Source of the DNA: CAYXZO01 sp964469505
GTDB taxonomy: Bacteria > Fidelibacterota > UBA8477 > JABMPR01
Assembly (NCBI GenBank): GCA_964469505.1
Contig: CAYXZO010000003.1
Location: 1-64,000 of the forward strand
Reading direction: 5' to 3'
DNA length: 64,000 bases
The notes under the pieces are model-generated. The model searched no databases, had not been told where the DNA came from, and saw only the letters and a program-made list of their open reading frames with translations. Of the stretch, positions 23,316 through 32,761 are shown one piece after another; the first letter of the stretch is position 1, and each line of letters opens with the position of its first letter. The position numbers were made by a program, and so were the translations under genes.

Positions 23316-26036
23316 CTATTTGACCAGAAGCACCTTCAGGCTTTGATCACTTCCACTAGCTTTCAGCCGTACGAGATAGACGCCGGCAGGCATCGGCTGC
23401 CCCTGGGCATCAGTACCATTCCACTGGACGGTATGATAACCAGCCGCCAAGGATTGCGATACCAGTGTGCGGACGAGGCGACCGCGGATATCGAACACTT
23501 GCAGGGTCACTTCGCTAGTAGCGGGTAAGCCAAACCGAATGTTGGTACTGGGGTTGAATGGGTTGGGATAATTACCAACCAGCTCGACATGGGTAGGAAT
23601 CGCTATCGTATTATCTACCGCGTCAGTAAAGTGGATATTCGCCGCTGCGGCCACCGCATCGGCTAAAGTCATATCCGGAATATTATCCGCCGGGTCATCA
23701 TTATGACAGGCCAGACAGACGTGGTTCAAATCCAGCGAGGCAGGCCGAGTCGCGTCGTCCCGGACAGCAGAACCATCATCGGTGAACATGCTGTTATCAT
23801 CGACAGTGATTCTAAAGAGATGGGACCGGACATCAGCCTTGAAACCACTTTGGCCGCGAACTGCACCAGATTTTGCCGCATAGGGCATATGGCATTGTTC
23901 GCAATCGGTCATCTCGGGATGGTTAGCAGCGACGCTGGTAGCCTCGTTGGCATGACAGGTGCTGCATTCAATCTTGATACCATCGCCACCCCAGAGTACT
24001 CGTTTATGGGGATCATGGCAGGTACCGCAGTTCAAACCGGCGGCAAAGTGCGGACTGGCTACAAATTCATCCCATTGCTCATGATGGCGCACAAAACCAC
24101 CACTGGCATCAATGGGTTGGCCCCAACCGCGACTATGGCAATTACCGCAGAGATAGGTGATGTCATCAGCGTTCGGATCCGGTTGGACAACTCCACCATA
24201 GTCACCGTAATCCAGACCGTTGCCGCCAACATTGGGTTGGTATACCTCATCAATGTCCGCTGGATCGTGAGAAGCAACATGATTCCCACCAGGTCCATGA
24301 CAATCTTCGCAGGCCACTCCGGCTTCTACGAAATTACCTAAGCTATACCCGGGCAGCCAGCTGCTATCGGGAGTCGCACCGGTGGTATGGCAGCGGAAGC
24401 AGCCGTAATTGTACTTTTTGTCTACGTGATCGACATCGTAGTCAACCCATCCGAGATCTTCGCCTTCGTAGAAATTAAACTGGTTGTGACCTCCACCAGG
24501 ATTGATCACGCTGCTGGCGGTACCCGCGATCACACCAGTGGTATCTACGAAACGCACCTTCCACCCGTAACCGCCGATGACTCCCGCGATCTCATCCCAA
24601 CTGGCACCTAAACCGGACATCCAGCTATCTTCGAAGTTTACCACGAAACTGGGATAACTGGGGGCAGTGGCATTTTCAATAACGTGGAATTTGTACGGGT
24701 GACCACTATTCTGCCACTCCTCGTAGATGTTATAACCGAGGACATCATTCACTTCATCATGGCAAGCCCTACAGGTTTGGGAACCTACATAATCGGCCGG
24801 TTGGGCATCATGCATGTGATGAGCGAATTCCGCCAGTTCATCCACCGTTTTGTCAGGAATGTCATCATTGGGATCATCGTTATGGCAGCTCAAGCAAGCA
24901 TGATACAGGTCCAGTGAGGCTGGACGTGTATCATCGTCGCGCACTGCGGAGCCATCATCGGTAAACATACTCTCGGTATTGGGGGTAATGCGGAACAGGT
25001 GCGAACGAACATCAGCTTTGTAACCACTTTCTCCCCGGGCAGTACCTGATTTAGCGGCAAATGGCATATGACATTCGATACACTCGTGAGTGCCGGGGTG
25101 AATGTTGTGTGCTTCCTGGTTGGGATGACAGGTGGCACATTGTATAGTGATGCCGTCACCATTCCACAACACCCGTTTGTGAGGATTATGGCAAGTACCG
25201 CAGTTTAATCCAGCCTCGAAATGGGGACTGGCTACAAATTCATCCCACTGTTCATGATGGCGCACAAAGCCACCACTGGCATCGATGGGCTGCCCCCACC
25301 CACGGCTGTGGCAGTTACCGCATAGATAGGTAATATCATCCGAATTTGGATCGGGCTGGACCACACCGCCGTAATCGCCGTAATCCAGGCCGTCACCACC
25401 AATGTTTGGCTGATAAACCAGATCAATGTTGGTGGCGGAAGGCGCATTTACGTGGTCACTACCGGGACCATGGCAGGACTCGCAGGTTACGCCTTGCTCA
25501 ACGAAAGTACCTAAACTGTAGCCCGGCAACCAGCTACTGTCAGGCGAGGCACCAGTAGTGTGGCAGCGGAAACAACCGTAGTTGTACTTCTTGTTCACGT
25601 GGTCCACATCATAGTCGACCCATCCAAGATTCTCGCCGCCAAAGAAATTGAACTGATTGTGACCACCACCGGGGTTGATCACACTACTGGCAGTTCCCAC
25701 AATTACACCCGTATTATCTACGAACCTCACTTTCCAGCCGAAACCACCTATTACTCCAGCAATCTGATCCCAGGAGGTTCCCAGGCCAGACATCCAGGTA
25801 TCCTCAAAGTTTACCACGAAACTGGGATAACTGGGGGCAGTGGCGTTCTCAATGACATGGAATTTGTACGGGTGACCGCTATTCTGCCAGGCGTCATAAA
25901 TATTATACCCGGAACCGGTCACATCGGCGGTACCGTGACAGGCATTACAAGCCGCAGATCCCACATAGGTCTGAGCTAGTAATGTTGGTACCGTCAGAAC
26001 GAGGAACGCACAGAAGAGTAGCTTTACTTTGTGCAT
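23316..26036 (-). CDS. Sixteen-haem c-type cytochrome, internal tandem duplication, C-terminal sorting domain
   Basis: 906 residues. A signal peptide (KVKLLFCAFLVLTVPTLLAQ) is followed by 16 CxxCH haem sites. The first eight are at about 30, 155, 185, 239, 279, 300, 319 and 381, and the same order repeats about 392 residues later: CRACH, CFRCH, CEDCH, CGNCH, CGTCH, CSTCH, CEQCH, CLACH. The two halves are nearly identical over long stretches (e.g. NSGHPYKFHVIENATAPSY in both), also at DNA level. A type IX-like tail ends the protein (GNYPNPFNPSTNIRFGLP to GVYLVRLKASG). AGAGGGGGAAAGG precedes the ATG. It is likely a secreted or cell-surface electron carrier; a catalytic octahaem enzyme cannot be excluded. 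No ccm, porin or quinol-oxidising genes lie nearby. Confidence 0.93.
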   Translation of the reverse strand: MHKVKLLFCAFLVLTVPTLLAQTYVGSAACNACHGTADVTGSGYNIYDAWQNSGHPYKFHVIENATAPSYPSFVVNFEDTWMSGLGTSWDQIAGVIGGFGWKVRFVDNTGVIVGTASSVINPGGGHNQFNFFGGENLGWVDYDVDHVNKKYNYGCFRCHTTGASPDSSWLPGYSLGTFVEQGVTCESCHGPGSDHVNAPSATNIDLVYQPNIGGDGLDYGDYGGVVQPDPNSDDITYLCGNCHSRGWGQPIDASGGFVRHHEQWDEFVASPHFEAGLNCGTCHNPHKRVLWNGDGITIQCATCHPNQEAHNIHPGTHECIECHMPFAAKSGTARGESGYKADVRSHLFRITPNTESMFTDDGSAVRDDDTRPASLDLYHACLSCHNDDPNDDIPDKTVDELAEFAHHMHDAQPADYVGSQTCRACHDEVNDVLGYNIYEEWQNSGHPYKFHVIENATAPSYPSFVVNFEDSWMSGLGASWDEIAGVIGGYGWKVRFVDTTGVIAGTASSVINPGGGHNQFNFYEGEDLGWVDYDVDHVDKKYNYGCFRCHTTGATPDSSWLPGYSLGNFVEAGVACEDCHGPGGNHVASHDPADIDEVYQPNVGGNGLDYGDYGGVVQPDPNADDITYLCGNCHSRGWGQPIDASGGFVRHHEQWDEFVASPHFAAGLNCGTCHDPHKRVLWGGDGIKIECSTCHANEATSVAANHPEMTDCEQCHMPYAAKSGAVRGQSGFKADVRSHLFRITVDDNSMFTDDGSAVRDDATRPASLDLNHVCLACHNDDPADNIPDMTLADAVAAAANIHFTDAVDNTIAIPTHVELVGNYPNPFNPSTNIRFGLPATSEVTLQVFDIRGRLVRTLVSQSLAAGYHTVQWNGTDAQGQPMPAGVYLVRLKASGSDQSLKVLLVK

Positions 26037-26231
26037 GCCTTTCCCCCTCTAGTTTAAGGTTTCCTATTGCATTGCCGCTTTCAATTTTCCAATTAAGGCA
26101 AATTGCGTTCCGTATTAATTGCCACTAGCAACAGTTCCAATTTTTAAACAATATCCTCATGTTACATCTACAAAACTCAGCCTTGGTGGCTAAATATAAT
26201 CAAAAGATTAGTTTTAGCGTAATAAATAAAT

Positions 26232-27530
26232 CTAATTTTCAGGAACTGAATTCGATTCCTGAGAAAGGCAGAGCCTTTCCAAATAGTTCAAGGTTGCCTC
26301 GCGGGCTCGTACTTTGATTTTAAGGGAATAATTTTCTAGTTCGGTGTCCAGCACTTCAGCCAAGCGCTGAATGGTTGACCATTTGGATTGTTCCAGGAGA
26401 GGCAGACTCAACCACCTTGTTTGCAAAGTTTGCTCTACAGCTTCAACGATTCGAGCCTCAAGTTTGGCTAAATTGATATGGCGTAGTACTGAGACCGGAA
26501 CCGCATTGGGGTATTGACGTAAAGCTGCCGTTAAAGTCTCGGGTGAATTCAACCGATCGATTTTATTGAATACTAATATTGAGGTCTGCTTCCAAGCACC
26601 GATATCGCGCAGTACTTGTTCGACGATAGTAATTTGCTGCTGATAGTTGGGATGGCTCACGTCCACCAGTTTGAGGATTAAATCAGCATCCTCAACCTCA
26701 CGCAGAGTGCTGCGGAAAGAGGCTACCAGATGGTGGGGCAATTTCCGTATAAACCCTACCGTATCACTCAGAAGTATCGGATAACCTTTGAGCCGTACCC
26801 GCCTGACCGTGGTATCAAGTGTGGCAAATAGCTTATCTTCCACTTCTACTTTAGCACCGGTGAGAATATTCATCAGGGAGGATTTGCCGGCATTGGTATA
26901 ACCAACCAAAGCTACTTTAAAAATTCCTTTGCGTTGCCGGCGGCGAGTCTCCCGCTGCTGTTCAATCTTCTGTAATTCGTTTTTTAGCCAACTAATGCGC
27001 TTCCGAATCAAGCGACGATCAATTTCAATCTGGGTCTCCCCCATCCCTCCTCGAGTGCCGGTGCCGCCTCTTTGACGCTCCAGGTGAGTCCACTGTCTCG
27101 GCAACCGGGGTAGCAAATACATTAAGCGCGCTAGTTCAACTTGCGTCTGGGCTTCGCGAGAATGGGCATGACGGGCAAATATTTCCAGTATAAGGCTATT
27201 TCTGTCCATAACTTGGGCTTTGCCCATCAACCGCTGCAGGTTCTTTAACTGGCCCGGAGAAAGTGCGTCATCAAAAATCAACAAGCTGATTTGCTGACGC
27301 GCTACACGATTAGCGATCTCCCGAGCTTTGCCCTGACCAATGTAATAGGCCGGATCTATCCGTTCCTTGGTTTGAATTACCTGATCAATTACCTCACAAC
27401 CGGCAGTGTAAGCCAACTGTGCCAATTCAGTCAGATTTTCCTCAATCTGCCACCGCTGATCAGAAGGACGCATTACACCAACCAGGAGAACTTTTTCCTG
27501 CGGATAATCTGTGGATTGGTAGTAGCTCAC
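26232..27530 (-). CDS. hflX: Ribosome-splitting GTPase HflX
   Basis: 432 residues from the GTG at 27530, which overlaps the upstream stop as GTGA; a longer start at 27596 would run 70 nt into that gene. N-terminal HflX domain (GQGKAREIANRV, FDDALSPGQLKNLQ), then the glycine-rich GGTGTRGGMGETQIE, then a G domain with P-loop GYTNAGKSS, DTVGFI and FNKID. HflX binds stalled or heat-damaged 70S ribosomes and splits them. Confidence 0.95.
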   Translation of the reverse strand: MSYYQSTDYPQEKVLLVGVMRPSDQRWQIEENLTELAQLAYTAGCEVIDQVIQTKERIDPAYYIGQGKAREIANRVARQQISLLIFDDALSPGQLKNLQRLMGKAQVMDRNSLILEIFARHAHSREAQTQVELARLMYLLPRLPRQWTHLERQRGGTGTRGGMGETQIEIDRRLIRKRISWLKNELQKIEQQRETRRRQRKGIFKVALVGYTNAGKSSLMNILTGAKVEVEDKLFATLDTTVRRVRLKGYPILLSDTVGFIRKLPHHLVASFRSTLREVEDADLILKLVDVSHPNYQQQITIVEQVLRDIGAWKQTSILVFNKIDRLNSPETLTAALRQYPNAVPVSVLRHINLAKLEARIVEAVEQTLQTRWLSLPLLEQSKWSTIQRLAEVLDTELENYSLKIKVRAREATLNYLERLCLSQESNSVPEN

Positions 27531-29455
27531 TGGTATTTCGTCCGGCTTAAAATATTCTCTGCCACAAGGCACAACAAGGCTAGAAATAGCAACCAACCTG
27601 TAATGATTACTGCTCGACTTTGCTTTAACAAGAAATCAGCAGCTTCACTGGCGGTTGTCGCCATCTGAACAAATGTTGGGAGCTCATTTTGCCATTTGAC
27701 AGGTACTGATTTTAGCTCGCTAACGGGCAAATTGACCGCGACCGCACTCACGAGCCTGGTTCCATTGAATAAACGGTAAACACCGGGGGTCTCAGTCTGG
27801 TCGAAACGCCAACGACCCGCTTTATCCGGGCGCATTAAAAAAGTCCCTCCCCCAGGTAACTGTAATCGAAGCGAAGCAGTACTGAGCGGATCTTTTATGG
27901 GAAATGTAAGCGTATCACCCACTTCGAAGCGATAATCTTCCAAGCTGGCCGCAGGAATCCCATGCCTTGCCAAGGCGAAGAAAAACGGTGGGAAAAGCCC
28001 CATCATCCAGAGACTACCCGGCTGAAAAGAGGTCCCCATATTCAGCCACACCCATTGGCCTCGTCCCAGTTGTCCCATACTCACCATGGGAATTCCATCC
28101 TCATAAGCCATGAGCACTTGCCCCTGGAAGCGGGCTTCACTCGAAACATAGCGCTCACGAATAGTTAGTCTACCATCAGTCACCGCTTCCGCCATGCGCT
28201 CCAACCAGGGGCGGAGGCTGTTTTTTACAGGAAGGGTATGAAAACCGAACCCCCAGGGGTTCCGATCCGGCTGGTGGGCACTAAAACCTAAAACTGACTG
28301 CATACTCTGGGGAACTGCACCAACCAACACACACTGTCCCCCTTGCTCCATATAACGCTGCATCGCTTCCAAGGGGAAATTTTCGGGAGCAGGTACAAGC
28401 CAGACTGTGCCTGGTAGAGGGAAAGAAGGCAAGGACGAGGAAGGTTTCACAGAGATGTTCACCGGCACATCCACCGCTGAAAAACTGGTTGCTAAACTCT
28501 CCCAGGGTAATAAGGCCTCTCCTGTCAGAACTTCACATTGCAGCGTCCGATTTACCGGCACTACAAAATACCAGTTGTTGTTCCAATTGCCCCAATCCTC
28601 TTTTAGTTGAACCTTGCCGATGAATAGCTCACTTCCTCCGACCTTGGTTTCAAGCTTAATCTGGGTCGTAGGACGATGCTGAAACACCAGGGCCTTATGG
28701 GCCATTCTTCGGCTATTCACATATAAGTCCAGATTGGTTAACCCGACTCCAGTATCGTTCCATGTTACTTCAACCTGGAGAGCCAACTTATCTTGGGGCA
28801 GAAATAGCTTCTCCTCCAGGTCGACTTTTTCCAGACCAGCATCGGCCTGGGGCAATGTTCTCAGGAAGACCGTTTGGGTAAAATTTTTGAACTTTCGCAA
28901 AAACTGCGGTTCCTGGCCGTCACTAACAAATACAACCTGACTTCCGTCGTAACGTTTGAAATCCCAATGACGTTGGGAGAAAGAATAGGGACTGGTTACC
29001 CCCGCATTTCGCCAGGTGGCCTTTATGGCAAGGGGATCAGTCGAAATTATCGTATCTGCCAATCCGATGAAATAGAGCTGCCTATCCGACAAAGAACGGC
29101 TAAGTCCCTGGAGCAGGGTAACCATTTGCCCCCTCTCGAAGAACGGTCTCATAGAAGCGGTGTTATCCACGAAAACGAGGGTAAGAATGCGGTTTCCTCC
29201 GAAAGTGCCGGTACCCAAGCGCGGTCGGCTGAAAGCCAGAATGAGTAGCAGAATCAGCAACGTTCTTAAGATTAAAAGGATCAACTGACGTAAGCGCAAC
29301 TGGCGTAACGCCTGGGGTTGAATCTGCTTTAAAAACATCAGTGAAGAGAATGGAACTTTACGGGTACGCCACCGGGACAGCAGATGTAGCAGGAAAGGGA
29401 TCCCCGCTAGGGGCAAAAACCACAAAACCCAGGGATTAAGAAATGTGATGGGCAT
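27527..29455 (-). CDS. BatA-like VWA membrane protein
   Basis: 642 residues. The N-terminus is the BatA double-helix domain: FLNPWVLWFLPLAGIPFLLHLLSR, then basic RWRTRKVPFSSLMFL, then a second helix (LILLILRTLLILLLILAFSRP). A VWA domain follows, with a MIDAS-like D-N-T-A-S (about residue 93) in place of DxSxS. A long periplasmic region and a final helix (about 615-635) complete it. BatA proteins of FCB bacteria usually sit with moxR and other bat genes; none are here. It overlaps hflX and starts 4 nt after the SEC59-type kinase gene. Confidence 0.82.
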   Translation of the reverse strand: MPITFLNPWVLWFLPLAGIPFLLHLLSRWRTRKVPFSSLMFLKQIQPQALRQLRLRQLILLILRTLLILLLILAFSRPRLGTGTFGGNRILTLVFVDNTASMRPFFERGQMVTLLQGLSRSLSDRQLYFIGLADTIISTDPLAIKATWRNAGVTSPYSFSQRHWDFKRYDGSQVVFVSDGQEPQFLRKFKNFTQTVFLRTLPQADAGLEKVDLEEKLFLPQDKLALQVEVTWNDTGVGLTNLDLYVNSRRMAHKALVFQHRPTTQIKLETKVGGSELFIGKVQLKEDWGNWNNNWYFVVPVNRTLQCEVLTGEALLPWESLATSFSAVDVPVNISVKPSSSLPSFPLPGTVWLVPAPENFPLEAMQRYMEQGGQCVLVGAVPQSMQSVLGFSAHQPDRNPWGFGFHTLPVKNSLRPWLERMAEAVTDGRLTIRERYVSSEARFQGQVLMAYEDGIPMVSMGQLGRGQWVWLNMGTSFQPGSLWMMGLFPPFFFALARHGIPAASLEDYRFEVGDTLTFPIKDPLSTASLRLQLPGGGTFLMRPDKAGRWRFDQTETPGVYRLFNGTRLVSAVAVNLPVSELKSVPVKWQNELPTFVQMATTASEAADFLLKQSRAVIITGWLLFLALLCLVAENILSRTKYQ

Positions 29456-29459
29456 TAAT

Positions 29460-30041
29460 TTATGCTAGCTGGGCCAAACTGAGCAGCCCACCCACAACCA
29501 AGGGTATCATAACATTATCATTTATGGGCCACCGCTTAGCCTCAACAATGGTACCTGCCCCGGCCGCCAAAGCCGCCATCCACCATTGAATGTCAGGAAA
29601 ACATATTAAGATCAGGAATGCAGTAACGAAGAAGGCTAAACTGCCTTCCAGTGTTTTGTCCAAAAAGGCGCGCTTCCCCCAGGGGATGCCCACCAAGGCG
29701 GCTGCCGAATCAGCTATTGAAAGCACTAGAAGCGAAGCTACTGCTATCATTTTAGGAAACAAGAAGGTCGTCAATAAAGCTCCTAGGAATACATACGTGG
29801 CACCCGTGACATTCTCCGTCTCAATATTTCGGATTGCCCCCCCGAAGAATCGGAGGAACCATTGCTGCACCTGAGGATACCGGAGACGGAGATATTCCAC
29901 AGTGGTAAACCCAGTGGTGATCAATACCAGCCCAAAAACCATCAATCCGCGCCTCAAGAACAAGAGATATATCAAAGGAATAGCTGACGAGGCCAGATGG
30001 ATTCCCTTGCGGATTAGCTCGTTGCTACCAAGCTTACCCAT
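29460..30041 (-). CDS. SEC59/DGK1/VTE5-type integral membrane lipid kinase
   Basis: 193 residues, six to seven membrane helices. The pattern RKGIHLASSAIPL near the start, then TGATYVFLGALLTTFLFP, IADSAAALVGIPWGKR and KTLEGSLAFFVTAF matches the CTP-dependent polyprenol/diacylglycerol/phytol kinase family, distant relatives of CdsA. It would phosphorylate an isoprenoid or glycerolipid alcohol with a nucleotide. The substrate is not evident. It lies 1 nt from rpe. Confidence 0.82.
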   Translation of the reverse strand: MGKLGSNELIRKGIHLASSAIPLIYLLFLRRGLMVFGLVLITTGFTTVEYLRLRYPQVQQWFLRFFGGAIRNIETENVTGATYVFLGALLTTFLFPKMIAVASLLVLSIADSAAALVGIPWGKRAFLDKTLEGSLAFFVTAFLILICFPDIQWWMAALAAGAGTIVEAKRWPINDNVMIPLVVGGLLSLAQLA

Positions 30042-30042
30042 A

Positions 30043-30705
30043 TCAGTTCCTGTGAAGAAGAGCCTTTAATCGGGCAAACTGAGCGCCAGGTGGAAGTTTT
30101 TTGCCGAAAACTCCAGTTCCGGCCACGAAATAATCCACTCCGGCCTTTAGAGCTTGCGGAATTGTGTTTTCATCCAGGCCGCCATCCATTTCAATAACGA
30201 AGCCATAGCGATCGGCGAAAGGGCGTAGATAATGACACTTCTCGAGCGTATCGGGAAGAAAGGCTTGCCCTCCAAACCCAGGGTGCACCGACATAACCAA
30301 AACCTGATCCACCCATGTTAAAAACGGTTCGATTGAGCTGACGGGTGTTTCGGGATTTAGCACTACTCCCACCCGGACACCTTGATTTTTAAGTCGGAGC
30401 AATAGGTCTGCAGTACTGGAAAGCTCCGCATGGCATAGAATTGTCTCCACTCCGATTTGCCAGAAACGTTCTGCGAGGGTTTCTGGTTTTTCGACCATCA
30501 AATGAGCTTCAAGCCTGGCCTTGGTCATACTGCGAATGGCCTTCGCTACCATGGGACCGAATGTAAGATTTGGGACAAAATGTCCGTCCATGATATCCAA
30601 ATGTAGAATCTCTACTCCAGCTTGCTCTAGCTCCGCCACTGATTTTCGTAGGCAGGTAAAATCAGCCGAAAGCAGTGAAGGACAAATCTGTGGTACAGGC
30701 CTCAT
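30043..30705 (-). CDS. rpe: Ribulose-phosphate 3-epimerase
   Basis: 220 residues of a TIM barrel. Metal and catalytic positions are visible in LHLDIMDGHFVPN (His, Asp), EAHLMVEKP (His) and EMDGGLDENT (Asp), with phosphate-binding AGTGVFG near the end. It interconverts ribulose-5-phosphate and xylulose-5-phosphate. The ATG overlaps the PASTA gene stop (ATGA). Confidence 0.96.
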   Translation of the reverse strand: MRPVPQICPSLLSADFTCLRKSVAELEQAGVEILHLDIMDGHFVPNLTFGPMVAKAIRSMTKARLEAHLMVEKPETLAERFWQIGVETILCHAELSSTADLLLRLKNQGVRVGVVLNPETPVSSIEPFLTWVDQVLVMSVHPGFGGQAFLPDTLEKCHYLRPFADRYGFVIEMDGGLDENTIPQALKAGVDYFVAGTGVFGKKLPPGAQFARLKALLHRN

Positions 30706-31430
30706 TCCACTGATATCACCAGATTTACTTTCACTTCTTCTTCAAAAGGAAAATGCTGATACGGAGCTGGATCTTGGCGTATTACCGTTTGAGGCAAAAA
30801 GGTTGAGTCATGGACTTCCGTCACCTCTCCCAGTGAGAATCCAGCTTCTCGTAAACTATCCCGGGCGGCTGGAAGACTAAGATTCAGTAGATTCGGGACG
30901 CTTTTCAGGCGATTGCGTTTCCCTAAGCTAACAATCAACCGCAGAGTGTCCCCGGGTTGCACCGGTTCACCAGCGGCAATGGATTGATCCATAACTACCC
31001 CCCGGAAAAATAAATCGGAGCTATCCCGATCGATACCGGTTAGTTCCAAGCCCAACTTTTCAATCTCAATCCGAGCGCGCCGTTCGGTCAAACCTACCAG
31101 CACAGGCATTTCCACCTTACTGGGGGGCAAAGAAATAGTTAGTTGTATTCGTCGCTTCTCCTTCACTATGGAACCCGGATCAGGAAATTGCTCCATAATG
31201 GTCATAGCGGGTAGATCGGCACGGTAGACCGTGTCTCTCACCACCCACCTCAAATGGCGCTGACTGAGTAACCGCTCAGCTTGAGTCAACTCCAATTGAA
31301 AAAGATTGGGTACGCTTACCTCACGATTCCAATGCACATAAAGGGGCATAACAACGTAATTCAGGAGCAGCAATGCGGCTGCGCCAATTATGAAAAATGA
31401 TATCAAATAATCCCGCAGAGCTCTCAACAT
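30702..31430 (-). CDS. Membrane-anchored protein with three PASTA domains
   Basis: 242 residues. A short N-terminus, one transmembrane helix (about 8-30) and then three PASTA repeats: SVPNLFQLELTQAERLL, EMPVLVGLTERRARIEIEK and SVPNLLNLSLPAARDSL. PASTA domains bind peptidoglycan or lipid II fragments. Here they are not attached to a Ser/Thr kinase or penicillin-binding protein, as also seen in Bacteroidetes. The gene lies between rsmB and rpe with overlaps at both ends, in a largely housekeeping operon. Confidence 0.9.
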   Translation of the reverse strand: MLRALRDYLISFFIIGAAALLLLNYVVMPLYVHWNREVSVPNLFQLELTQAERLLSQRHLRWVVRDTVYRADLPAMTIMEQFPDPGSIVKEKRRIQLTISLPPSKVEMPVLVGLTERRARIEIEKLGLELTGIDRDSSDLFFRGVVMDQSIAAGEPVQPGDTLRLIVSLGKRNRLKSVPNLLNLSLPAARDSLREAGFSLGEVTEVHDSTFLPQTVIRQDPAPYQHFPFEEEVKVNLVISVE

Positions 31431-32761
31431 CAGCTTTCTTTGCGCAATTTCGCTACGAACACTCCATCCATTGCATCTCGCCAGGGATGTGTCTCCACCA
31501 TCCCACGTTCGGCAAAATAGGGCTTCAATGTTTCATTTTCAATCGGAGCCAGGCGGGCGGAAGGAGTATCCTTTAAAAATTCCAGAACCGTGCCCTGGTT
31601 CTCTTCCCACTCCAGAGTGCAAGTGCTGTAAATCAGGATTCCACCAGGGCGTAACATCTTCCAGGCAGAGTGTAACAATTTCAACTGCGTATGCTGGAAA
31701 GTCTCGGGATCTGTGGGACGGCGGCGCCAGCGAGCATCTACCCGACGGGCAAATACTCCGGTCCCCGAACACGGCACATCCAGTAGAATCTTATCAGCCG
31801 GGGGCAGGTGCAGTTTAGTAACATCTGCGGTGATTAGCTGAACATGCGAAATTCGAAGTCGGGAGAGGTTTTTTTTAATCCGTAGCGTTCGATTAAAGTC
31901 GCTCTCCACCGCTACCAGTATGCCCTGCCCCTTTAGGGCTTGTGCTAATTGAATAGTCTTGCCCCCGGGGGCAGCGCAAAAATCATAAACTACTTCTCCC
32001 GCTTCAGGAGCCAGAACGCTCACCGCAATTCCGGCCGCTACATCCTGGACCATAAAGCAGCCCTGGCGGTACAAGTCAGATTCCAGTAATTCACCCAAGG
32101 GTTTCACCAGATAGTACTTGTTAAAAAGGACGTGCTTTTCCCAGGAAAATCCTTCTTCACTTAACCTATTTTCCCAGTCTTCCCGTTTGCAATTAAGGGG
32201 ATTGAACCGAACCCAGGTACTGGGGGGATGGTTATTGTACTCACACAAGCCTCGGGTAGCTGCCAATCCCCAACGTTCAGTCCAACGCCGAACCATCCAC
32301 GTCGGGTGAGAGGCCAGAACCGCCAATTTCTCTATTGGATCAACTATCCTATCGTCTGCGAGTTGGTCCAGATTGAGCTCACTAAACCGGCGCAAAATGG
32401 CGTTTACCAACCCGGCAGCTTTCGCATTATGGCGGTGCTTCACCAGCTCTGCGTACTGTTGGACTACGGCATAGGGCTTCTCCCCTCGCTGATCGAGTTC
32501 ATACGCCCCTACACGAAGAGCGTTTTTCAAAAAAGGCTGGAGTCGGGAATAGGCCCCTTTGAATAAATACTTAAGACCATAGTCCAACCGACGACGCCAC
32601 CGCACAGTGCCTGAAGTCAGGTCCTGCACTCTGGCATGGAATCGTAGATCCCCGGGGTGTTTATCAAAAAAGGTGTGTAAATGTCCTTTGAGCCGTCCTG
32701 ATGGGCTCTGCTCCCAGTCGGTAACTATCCTGACAGCAGCTAAACGAGCGGGATCAAGCAA
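31430..32761 (-). CDS. rsmB: 16S rRNA m5C967 methyltransferase
   Basis: 443 residues. N-terminal NusB-like RNA-binding domain (about 1-150), then a Rossmann methyltransferase with SAM motif YDFCAAPGGKTIQ, motif IV DVPCSGTGVF and motif VI YSTCTLEWEEN holding the two catalytic cysteines. It methylates C967 of 16S rRNA. The start appears to be the TTG at 32761, overlapping fmt by 8 nt; no ATG fits. Confidence 0.95.
   Translation of the reverse strand: MLDPARLAAVRIVTDWEQSPSGRLKGHLHTFFDKHPGDLRFHARVQDLTSGTVRWRRRLDYGLKYLFKGAYSRLQPFLKNALRVGAYELDQRGEKPYAVVQQYAELVKHRHNAKAAGLVNAILRRFSELNLDQLADDRIVDPIEKLAVLASHPTWMVRRWTERWGLAATRGLCEYNNHPPSTWVRFNPLNCKREDWENRLSEEGFSWEKHVLFNKYYLVKPLGELLESDLYRQGCFMVQDVAAGIAVSVLAPEAGEVVYDFCAAPGGKTIQLAQALKGQGILVAVESDFNRTLRIKKNLSRLRISHVQLITADVTKLHLPPADKILLDVPCSGTGVFARRVDARWRRRPTDPETFQHTQLKLLHSAWKMLRPGGILIYSTCTLEWEENQGTVLEFLKDTPSARLAPIENETLKPYFAERGMVETHPWRDAMDGVFVAKLRKES

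Noticed and set aside
23703..24341. Long plus-strand open frame inside the cytochrome gene
   Set aside because: It is antisense to the repeated haem region and its product is low-complexity without a start signal or known domain.
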